DNA of 11,815 nucleotides. It comes from Metaruminococcus_A sp900762715 (lineage in GTDB: Bacteria; Bacillota; Clostridia; Oscillospirales; Ruminococcaceae). The position numbers and the translations under genes were made by a program. Of the stretch, positions 6,868-11,815 are shown piece by piece. The DNA lies in NCBI GenBank assembly GCA_048204295.1, contig DBFBLF010000015.1, forward strand, positions 1-11,815. The letters run 5' to 3'. Within the stretch, counting starts at the first letter, position 1, and every line of letters begins with the position of its first letter. The notes beneath the pieces are model-generated. The model ran no database searches. It was not told the origin of the DNA and saw only the letters and a list, made by a program, of their open reading frames with translations.

Positions 6868-7461
6868 TTATTTATTGCTGAAAGCCAACCATTTGACTCC
6901 GTAGGTATCGAGCGAGAAGCGATTTCCGAAATTATTCTCTACCCAGTGTTCGTAAACCCGATAGGTTCCTCGAAGTTGTTCTCTGAGTTCCGTATCGTGA
7001 GAGATTGGTTCAAGCCAGATTTCCCCATAATTTTGAAGATCCGGTTTGCTTAACGGTTTTGAATCTGGAAGTGATGCTTCATAGAACGGAGGCTGTGCCA
7101 CATAAACAGAACCGGCGTTATCAAACGGTACCAAAGAACCATCAACACAAACCAGTACATTCTTTATTGAGTTTACCAATACCCATCCGAAATCGGACGA
7201 CCAGACTGATTTACCATGATATATCTTTAGCAATTCACCTGGGAGGGGAAGAGAAGTTGCTGGGGGCGTTTCCTCTCTGCCAAGAAGATAATCAGTAGAA
7301 ACCTGATACAGATCTGCCATCGCTTCTAAGCTTTCAATCGAAGGTGCCTTGTGTTCAGACTCCCATGCGCTGAGAGTAGATGGTGAAATATCGAGCTTGG
7401 AAGCTGCATCTTTTACAATCAGCTTTTTGCTTTTACGTGCATTCTTATATTGTCTTGCCAA
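6868..7461 (-). CDS. XRE-family helix-turn-helix regulator, third gene of the abiE operon
   Basis: TTG at 7461 is preferred as start: AAGGTGG lies 7 bases upstream and the product (L/M)ARQYKNARKSKKLIVKDAA begins directly with the HTH domain, 197 residues in all. An ATG at 7542 is in frame but adds 27 residues with no domain character and overlaps the toxin gene by 20 bases. Residues ~9-62 form a classical Cro/C1 HTH (VKDAASKLDISPSTLSAWE; PSIESLEAMADLYQVSTDYLLG). The C-terminal ~130 residues (from PLPGELLKIYHGKSVW to VKWLAFSNK) are beta-rich with many aromatic residues and match no domain I can name; they may be a sensor or dimer domain. The gene follows abiEii on the same strand by 61 bases, so it is likely co-transcribed; it could tune the toxin system or control the mobile element. 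Confidence 0.8.
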   Translation of the reverse strand: MARQYKNARKSKKLIVKDAASKLDISPSTLSAWESEHKAPSIESLEAMADLYQVSTDYLLGREETPPATSLPLPGELLKIYHGKSVWSSDFGWVLVNSIKNVLVCVDGSLVPFDNAGSVYVAQPPFYEASLPDSKPLSKPDLQNYGEIWLEPISHDTELREQLRGTYRVYEHWVENNFGNRFSLDTYGVKWLAFSNK

Positions 7462-7522
7462 TCTATCACCACCTTTTTTCGCTGCAAATATTGTGTCAGA
7501 AGCGAATGTTTTAAGTTGCTCA

Positions 7523-8521
7523 TTACAGAGCATTAATCTCATTTTCGAGGGTTTGAATATAGTCCATCAAGTCATCAAACGAAGGATATTGTCCAAACAT
7601 CATTTCAGCCATATCCTCATAATCGGTACGTAGGCTATCAAAACGAAAAGCCGGAGGAACAAGCTTGATTGTTCCGGGAATTGCTTCTTCGTATTTTGCC
7701 CATTTGCGAGGGAAGAACTTCATTTTGAAGTTTACAACTTTTTTGAGGAGTTCCAGATCTTCAAAAGCAGCATTTTTGTTTTCCGAATGTGCTATGCAGT
7801 ATAAATCATAGTAGTGTCTCGAATATCGTTTGGGCATTGCCAAATTTTCAGGACGGTTTGCCTCGTGATGAAGAATCGTAACCTTTTCCCAGAAGGTTCG
7901 CTCGGCTGCAGCTGTAAGGATCGTACTTGTTGCTTGGTCGAAGGCTTTGGGATAGCATTCAGCGGTATAAGGAGTAACGGATTTCTCCCTCGCAGGAGTC
8001 CAGGCTGCCAATGCACCAATCTCCAACCGGATTGCCTGCAGAATAGATTCGGTTGTAAAGATATGCGGATATTCAAAATTTATCGTCTGCGGGTCTGATT
8101 CCTCTATGTAGATGGTTGCCTCCTGCCCTATGATCTCCGAAAGATCACGCTTAAAGATAGGAAGCAAAGTGTCACGTAAGAAAACTTCTGCTCGGGCATT
8201 TGCCTCTTTGTTAAAGGCATCCTGTTTTGTGTTAGATCTATCTTCCCACGGCTCGTTGAGAGAATAACCAATGGCGCGCCAGTCTAAAATCAAATCGATG
8301 TCTTCTGAAAAGCGTGTGATAAGACCATAGCATTTAGAAAGACTGGTGCCGCCTTTGAATGTGAATACATCTTTCCACTCACATCGATGGAAAAGATAGT
8401 CCAAGGTCAGGCAGACCCAAAAGTCCTTTTCGATGATGGCTTCGTTCATTCCCATCTTTTGAGCCGTATTTCTAAAAAGAATTCTGCGCTCATCTTCAGG
8501 TAATCTCGCTATTGAATACAT
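7523..8521 (-). CDS. abiEii: AbiEii/AbiGii-type nucleotidyltransferase toxin
   Basis: This 332-residue protein has the hallmark of the AbiEii (DUF1814) toxin family: FKGGTSLSKCYGLITRFSED (55-74) followed by IDLIL, i.e. the GG(T)S loop at 57-60 and the metal-binding pair D74/D76 of the DNA polymerase-beta-like nucleotidyltransferase fold. EKDFWV (31-36) and the later RYSRHYYDLYCI segment are also typical. Known AbiEii-type toxins stop growth by modifying RNA or nucleotide-dependent targets; members of this superfamily add nucleotides to tRNA 3' ends. In AbiE systems expression causes bacteriostasis that can limit phage. The ATG directly follows the antitoxin stop codon (TAA-ATG, no gap), indicating translational coupling, with GAGG as ribosome binding site inside the end of abiEi. 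No inactivating change is visible, so the toxin looks intact. Confidence 0.92.
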   Translation of the reverse strand: MYSIARLPEDERRILFRNTAQKMGMNEAIIEKDFWVCLTLDYLFHRCEWKDVFTFKGGTSLSKCYGLITRFSEDIDLILDWRAIGYSLNEPWEDRSNTKQDAFNKEANARAEVFLRDTLLPIFKRDLSEIIGQEATIYIEESDPQTINFEYPHIFTTESILQAIRLEIGALAAWTPAREKSVTPYTAECYPKAFDQATSTILTAAAERTFWEKVTILHHEANRPENLAMPKRYSRHYYDLYCIAHSENKNAAFEDLELLKKVVNFKMKFFPRKWAKYEEAIPGTIKLVPPAFRFDSLRTDYEDMAEMMFGQYPSFDDLMDYIQTLENEINAL

Positions 8522-9130
8522 TTACTTCGCCTCACAAATTTTTCGGATTACAGAATAAACCCAAGCGGTTGTTTGTCTGGCCTCTTTTATGAGATTATCC
8601 TTTTCTTCTGAGGATAACTGTTTTTTGAGTTTAGTAATGACGCTTTCGTCTATATTGTCTTTCCCCAGCGCTTTGAGGGCCTGAATAACGAGCGCTGTTT
8701 TATAGGACATACCGGAGATTTCTTTGTTACTTCTGTGCTTAAAATCAATCTCGATGTTTCCGATTGTAAATTTATTGTATGGTCCATCGCTAATGTATGT
8801 CCAGTGTGCTGTTACCTGTGTTGAAAGCCCTAACTGGTTTAATGCCGTATTTCCTGAAGGAGCAATATTCCAATTAAATTTACGAGCCAAGGCAAGAGCG
8901 ACATTATGAGGAGAAGGTGCTTCATATTCGCCGAGGAGCTCACTAAATTTGGGATTGTAATAGACACCACGGCATATCTTTTTTATTTTTCCATAACTAT
9001 CAAGACGGTTAAGAGCTTTACGCGCAGTCTCGTAATCGGCTATATCAAGAAAGTCGGTTGCAATAAAAACAGCCTCATTTCCTGCCTCTACAATTTTTTC
9101 ATATATCATATCAGAATAGAACGAACTCAT
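8522..9130 (-). CDS. abiEi: AbiEi-type antitoxin and autorepressor (DUF6088-like)
   Basis: ATG 9130 is chosen over GTG 9136 because AGGAGG (9138-9143) then has ideal 7-base spacing; the protein is 202 residues. An N-terminal winged-helix domain (about 1-60: ATDFLDIADYETARKALNRL, GKIKKICRGVYYNP) precedes the antitoxin domain with APSPHNVALALARKFNWNIA (71-90) and PSGNTALNQLGLST (91-104), the conserved signature of the DUF6088/AbiEi family. In type IV toxin-antitoxin systems the antitoxin does not bind the toxin directly; the winged helix represses its own operon by binding inverted repeats. Exactly such repeats are present upstream (9145-9174, 9233-9262). It is translationally coupled to the toxin gene. 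Confidence 0.9.
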   Translation of the reverse strand: MSSFYSDMIYEKIVEAGNEAVFIATDFLDIADYETARKALNRLDSYGKIKKICRGVYYNPKFSELLGEYEAPSPHNVALALARKFNWNIAPSGNTALNQLGLSTQVTAHWTYISDGPYNKFTIGNIEIDFKHRSNKEISGMSYKTALVIQALKALGKDNIDESVITKLKKQLSSEEKDNLIKEARQTTAWVYSVIRKICEAK

Positions 9131-9144
9131 AGTCACACCTCCTG

Positions 9145-9174
9145 TGTCCCAAATATTATATCATATTTGGGACA
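9145..9174. promoter_or_regulatory. Proximal AbiEi operator (30-bp inverted repeat)
   Basis: TGTCCCAAATAT (9145-9156) and ATATTTGGGACA (9163-9174) are perfect 12-bp inverted arms with a 6-base spacer. It spans the -10 of the abiE promoter and ends just before the ribosome binding site. Confidence 0.85.
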
Positions 9175-9183
9175 GTTTTGCAA
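9155..9183 (-). promoter_or_regulatory. abiE promoter (-10 TATAAT, -35 TTGCAA)
   Basis: Leftward -10 TATAAT (9155-9160) is a perfect match, separated by exactly 17 bases from -35 TTGCAA (9178-9183, 4 of 6). The -10 lies inside the proximal operator, so a bound repressor would block RNA polymerase. The predicted start near 9148 leaves only a very short leader before the AGGAGG site. Confidence 0.8.
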
Positions 9184-9232
9184 TAGTTATTTATATTGTT
9201 TCCAAAGCACTCTTTTTTATGCAAAAATCAAA

Positions 9233-9262
9233 TGTCCCAAAAATAACATAAAATTTGGGACA
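9233..9262. promoter_or_regulatory. Distal AbiEi operator (30-bp inverted repeat)
   Basis: TGTCCCAAA (9233-9241) and TTTGGGACA (9254-9262) are perfect 9-bp inverted arms. Total length is 30 bp, equal to the proximal site, with centres 88 bp apart. A pair of related inverted repeats is the known arrangement for cooperative AbiEi binding and DNA bending. Confidence 0.82.
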
Positions 9263-9329
9263 AAATTAATTCGACTATTTTTTGATGCTTATTAACCCTT
9301 CTTTGCTCTGGAAAGTGCGATACAAATAA

Positions 9330-9357
9330 GTTAAACATAAGAATAATTATGTTTAAC
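9330..9357. repeat. Inverted pair of GTTAAACATAAT-type sites
   Basis: GTTAAACATAA (9330-9340) faces ATTATGTTTAAC (9346-9357, the exact inverse of GTTAAACATAAT). GTGCG (9315-9319) and CGCAC (9366-9370) flank the pair as a second inverted repeat. They lie upstream of a tyrosine recombinase and may be its core or arm binding sites (inference). Confidence 0.6.
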
Positions 9358-9389
9358 CCACAAAACGCACGCGTTTGAAAAACATATCT

Positions 9390-9404
9390 GAGTTAAACAT
9401 AATC
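9390..9404 (+). repeat. Direct repeat GAGTTAAACATAATC, copy 1
   Basis: This 15-bp sequence is identical to 9426-9440 and contains GTTAAACATAAT, shared with the inverted pair at 9330-9357. Confidence 0.75.
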
Positions 9405-9425
9405 AAAATGGTTTTCTGTCAAACC

Positions 9426-9440
9426 GAGTTAAACATAATC
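9426..9440 (+). repeat. Direct repeat GAGTTAAACATAATC, copy 2
   Basis: Second copy, 36 bp after the first and 56 bp before the recombinase start. Regular, oriented copies next to an integrase gene suggest recombinase arm-type sites or a regulator's operator. Confidence 0.75.
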
Positions 9441-9495
9441 TTTTTGTTGTATCCCTGCCCCTTGTCTCGTGTAATAAGGGTAGGAGGTGAATTCG

Positions 9496-10188
9496 ATGTT
9501 AAATGAATTCAAACAGTATTTGCTCGGTATAGGTAAGTCTGAGAACACGGCACTAAATTATTGTGACAAGGTTAAGCTTTACTTCAAATGGTGCCGTGAT
9601 AGTTTTGGCAGTGAACCGCAGCAGCTCTACCGTGCTAATGTGCTCGATTACATCTCATATATGAAAACTATCAAGAGATACAATCCTAAGTCCGTGAACA
9701 ACCATCTATCTTCCTTGCGAAGCTTTAATGAGTTTCTGATTGCATCCGGACGTCAAACCGAGTTGGCAATCGTAAAAAATGATTTTATGAAAATTCAGAT
9801 TGCCTATGCAAATCCCTGCACTGTCGAACAGAAGGATGTGGAGGCATTCAGACAGCGACTCCTCGAAGGTGGAAGCAAAAGAGACTTCGCTATCGTCACC
9901 TTATATACCTATACCGGTATCAGACGCTCAGAGTGTGTCAACCTACGCGTTGATCAAGTGGATCTGATTGCAAAGGAAATCTATGTTGTTGGTAAGGGTG
10001 ACAAACACCGCACAGTGTATTTGAATGACAAGACGGTCCATGCGATTCGTGAGTACCTGAAGGTGAGAAACTCAGATAGTCCGTATTTGTTTGTGAGCCG
10101 CCAGTCCGAGAAAATGGCAGCATCCCGTATCAATCAGATCTTCAACCAGTATTCTGATGTCATCACGCCCAAGATGCTGCATGATTAA
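9496..10188 (+). pseudogene. Tyrosine recombinase/integrase truncated before the catalytic C-terminus
   Basis: ATG 9496 has AGGAGG (9482-9487) 8 bases upstream. Residues 1-85 form the SAM-like core-binding domain (LNEFKQYLLGIGKSENTALN; NPKSVNNHLSSLRSFNEFL). The catalytic domain follows, with Arg I in TYTGIRRSECVNL (R143) and the beta-hairpin lysine in VVGKGDKHRTVYL (K167). The protein then ends at ITPKMLHD (H229, D230) followed by TAA. In complete family members this box continues HxxRH...; the second Arg, the His/Trp box and the Tyr nucleophile are all missing, so it cannot cut DNA. A full protein would be about 280-300 residues. The sequence after the break belongs to an excisionase-like gene, so the truncation came from a deletion joint, not from a simple stop mutation. 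Confidence 0.88.
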
Positions 10189-10234
10189 GCGAAAAGTTTT
10201 TGATGAGTATATAGAGCGGCAATACTCAATTTAA
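10181..10234 (+). pseudogene. 3' remnant of an excisionase-like gene
   Basis: In a different frame from the integrase, ATG 10181 to TAA 10234 reads MIKRKVFDEYIERQYSI, matching the end of the second intact excisionase-like protein (MIKRRIFDEYIEQMYSI) at 13 of 17 positions. The N-terminal helix-turn-helix part is missing. It overlaps the last bases of the truncated integrase. Confidence 0.85.
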
Positions 10235-10247
10235 TGAAAAAGTCAAG

Positions 10248-10286
10248 CCTGCGATGAGCCGATTCGCATAATTGGCTTATCGCAGG
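10248..10286. other. 17-bp hairpin upstream of the excisionase genes
   Basis: CCTGCGATGAGCCGATT (10248-10264) pairs with AATTGGCTTATCGCAGG (10270-10286) around CGCAT, with two G-U pairs. No T-run follows rightward. It sits 45 bases before the first intact excisionase gene; possible roles are terminator for the lost gene, mRNA processing site or operator. Confidence 0.65.
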
Positions 10287-10331
10287 ACATTGGCTATGCT
10301 GTAACTACCAAAAGCAAGGAGGTACAGCAAT

Positions 10332-10553
10332 ATGCTCAACAAAAAGAACGATCCGGATATGTCGAGAGTCCCGTTGTGGAAGAAAATGAATTTAACGGTG
10401 GAAGAAGCCGCCGAATACTCAGGAATAGGCGTATCTAAAATTAAAGAAATTTCAAATCAAAAAAACTGTCCCTTTGTCCTATGGAATGGAACAAAGCGGT
10501 TGATTAAAAGAAAACAATTCGAGGATTATCTCGAAACACAATATTCCGTCTGA
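10332..10553 (+). CDS. Excisionase-like small HTH protein 1 (Tn916 Xis type)
   Basis: A 73-residue protein with AAGGAGG upstream. VPLWKKMNLTVEEAAEYSGI begins a small winged-helix/MerR-like HTH; the wing is CPFVLWNGTKRLIKRKQFEDYL. This matches the excisionases of Tn916-like elements, which bend DNA at the element ends and steer the integrase toward excision. It is followed by a paralogue after 15 bases. Confidence 0.82.
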   Translation: MLNKKNDPDMSRVPLWKKMNLTVEEAAEYSGIGVSKIKEISNQKNCPFVLWNGTKRLIKRKQFEDYLETQYSV

Positions 10554-10568
10554 GAGGAGGACAAGCTA

Positions 10569-10805
10569 ATGGATAATAAACTGACTGAAACAGGCAGTTC
10601 CAACAGGCGTGTAGCTGCTGTTCCAATTTGGGTAAAACCTTATTTGACGATAGAAGAAGCGGCAGAGTATACGGGAATAGGCAGGGATAAGCTTTATGAA
10701 ATGACGAGCCTTGCCGATTGTCCGTTTGTGCTGTGGGTAGGCAATCGGAGAATGATTAAGCGCAGGATTTTTGATGAATACATTGAGCAAATGTATTCAA
10801 TATGA
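10569..10805 (+). CDS. Excisionase-like small HTH protein 2
   Basis: 78 residues, with GAGGAGG upstream at suitable spacing. VPIWVKPYLTIEEAAEYTGI, then CPFVLWVGNRRMIKRRIFDEY repeat the layout of its neighbours (about half the core positions identical to protein 1). Its C-terminus is the closest match to the broken copy at 10181-10234, so it and the relic are the most recently diverged pair visible. Confidence 0.82.
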   Translation: MDNKLTETGSSNRRVAAVPIWVKPYLTIEEAAEYTGIGRDKLYEMTSLADCPFVLWVGNRRMIKRRIFDEYIEQMYSI

Positions 10806-10815
10806 TGGAGGTTGT

Positions 10816-11055
10816 ATGGACGAAAAAATTTTAGCTTACAGAAGTGAACTCCAAAAGAGGTCGGAAAACACACCGTTTTGGACGAAAACGATTTTAACCG
10901 TTGAAGAAGCTGCCGCATACACCGGAATCGGAAGGGCAAAAATCCGCCAAATCATTTCACAAGGGAATTGTCCTTTCACGGTAAATAACGGCACACAAAT
11001 CTGTGTGATCCGAGAAGCGTTCATTGATTATCTTGATAAGCAGTTTCGCATATAG
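10816..11055 (+). CDS. Excisionase-like small HTH protein 3
   Basis: ATG 10816 is used because GGAGG (10807-10811) precedes it and the product starts MDEKILAYRSELQKRSENTP; an ATG at 10771 lies inside the preceding gene. FWTKTILTVEEAAAYTGIGR is followed by IRQIISQGNCPF, but the wing segment is diverged (NNGTQICVIREAFIDYLDKQ, without the K/R-rich stretch of its paralogues). As the copy directly before the intact integrase (stop overlaps the integrase AGGAGG), it is the best candidate for that integrase's partner. Confidence 0.82.
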   Translation: MDEKILAYRSELQKRSENTPFWTKTILTVEEAAAYTGIGRAKIRQIISQGNCPFTVNNGTQICVIREAFIDYLDKQFRI

Positions 11056-11069
11056 GAGGAGAGAGAATT

Positions 11070-11815
11070 ATGCCGAGAACAAAAAGAAAAGACAAGTCGA
11101 GAGCCGTGCTTCGGACAGGCGAATCGCAAAGGGCTGACGGAACTTATCAATTCCGGTGGACTGACAGTAATCATAAGAGGTTTTGCGTATATGCCAAGAC
11201 GCTTGATGAATTGCGCTACAAGGAAGAACAGATTAAAAAGGATAAGAGCGATGGCATTAAAACCGAAGCCCGATATACGACGGTCAATGAGGTCTATGAG
11301 CTTTGGAAGGAACTGAAGCGAGGGCTGAAGAACAACACCTTTGAGAATTATAAATATATGTATGAAACCTTTGTCCGTCATCAAATAGGCTCAAAAACAG
11401 TTTCATCGCTGAAAAAAACAGATATAAAGAGGTTTTATAATTACCTTACAGACGAACGCCAGCTAAAACCCTCGACCATTGACAGTATCCATACGGTATT
11501 ACATCAAATTTTGGATATGGCGGTTGATGATGATTATATAAGAAATAATCCGTCAGATAATGTACTTAGAGAGCTGAAGCAAGCACATTGCTTCAAAACA
11601 GAAAAGCGCAGAGCCTTAACCCGTCCCGAACAGGAATTATTTTTAAGCTACTTGAAAAATACTCCCGCCGCACAATATTGGTATCCAATCTTTGCGGTTT
11701 TGTTAGGAACAGGACTTCGAGTTGGAGAACTTACCGGATTAAGATGGTGTGATGTCGATCTGGAGAATGATGTTATTGATGTAAATCATACTTTGGTTTA
11801 CTATGACCACCGCAC
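11070..11815 (+). CDS. Tn916-like site-specific tyrosine integrase (3' partial)
   Basis: ATG 11070 has AGGAGG (11054-11059) 10 bases upstream; the frame remains open to the window end (about 248 codons). Order: a basic N-terminal arm-binding domain (MPRTKRKDKSRAVLRTGE; GTYQFRWTDSNHKRFCVYAK) as in Tn916 Int, a SAM-like core-binding domain (about 70-165: TTVNEVYELWKELKRG; PSTIDSIHTVLHQILDMAVD), then the start of the catalytic domain with RALTRPEQELFL and Arg I in LLGTGLRVGELTGLRW (R217). The rest of the catalytic residues lie beyond the window. It acts with one of the small excisionases just upstream to integrate and excise the element. Confidence 0.9.
   Translation, partial: MPRTKRKDKSRAVLRTGESQRADGTYQFRWTDSNHKRFCVYAKTLDELRYKEEQIKKDKSDGIKTEARYTTVNEVYELWKELKRGLKNNTFENYKYMYETFVRHQIGSKTVSSLKKTDIKRFYNYLTDERQLKPSTIDSIHTVLHQILDMAVDDDYIRNNPSDNVLRELKQAHCFKTEKRRALTRPEQELFLSYLKNTPAAQYWYPIFAVLLGTGLRVGELTGLRWCDVDLENDVIDVNHTLVYYDHR

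Noticed and set aside
8724..9295. Rightward open frames across abiEi and its operator region
   Set aside because: They overlap a confidently identified antitoxin gene and the operators, and have no ribosome binding site or family resemblance.
9330..9440. CRISPR array
   Set aside because: Repeats are only 12-15 bp, one is inverted, spacing is irregular, and there are no cas genes.
10566..11384. Minus-strand frames across the excisionase genes and integrase
   Set aside because: Each is antisense to a well-supported small gene or the integrase and shows no independent coding signal.

Overview
The window looks like a gut-type Firmicutes (class Clostridia) chromosome running into a degraded, patchwork mobile region. 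The evidence is strong AGGAGG-type ribosome binding sites, Gram-positive sorting signals of the (N/S)PQTGD type, clostridial HxxW/CxxC zinc-ribbon repeats, a receiver-less OmpR-type winged-helix regulator, an AbiE-type toxin-antitoxin pair and Tn916-like excisionases and integrases. No species call is possible from sequence alone.

Region 1 (1-5342), GC-rich, same strand: three surface-protein genes. The first (5' end outside the window) and the third are wall-anchored proteins with beta-rich, probably beta-helical, ectodomains, a linker and an SPQTGD or NPQTGD sorting signal. The second is a 617-residue membrane protein carrying two homologous ~265-residue modules. One is exported and acidic; the other follows a single membrane helix and should lie in the cytoplasm. 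The second and third genes have near-identical signal peptides. The gaps between the genes contain strong inverted repeats. The group ends in a rho-independent terminator.

Region 2 (5343-6279): a small winged-helix regulator with no ATG start and a near-perfect 22-bp terminator hairpin. A mostly non-coding stretch follows, holding a leader-like 21-codon frame with three copies of GGGGATA that compete for one TATCCCC segment, then a 48-codon tail-like frame that may be a gene remnant.

Region 3 (6280-9262): a GNAT acetyltransferase converges on a leftward operon of abiEi (antitoxin/repressor), abiEii (nucleotidyltransferase-type toxin) and an XRE-family regulator, with a shared terminator between them. 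In front of abiEi lie two 30-bp inverted repeats with TGTCCCAAA half-sites. A promoter with a perfect TATAAT sits inside the proximal one, a layout expected for AbiEi autorepression.

Region 4 (9263-11815): four copies of GTTAAACATAAT precede a tyrosine recombinase that is cut off exactly before its second catalytic Arg. It is fused by a short shared sequence to the last 17 codons of an excisionase-like gene. Three intact tandem excisionase-like genes follow, then a second, Tn916-like integrase that runs off the window. The segment therefore reads as the recombination end of one integrative element joined by deletion to remains of another, with the abiE cassette as cargo.
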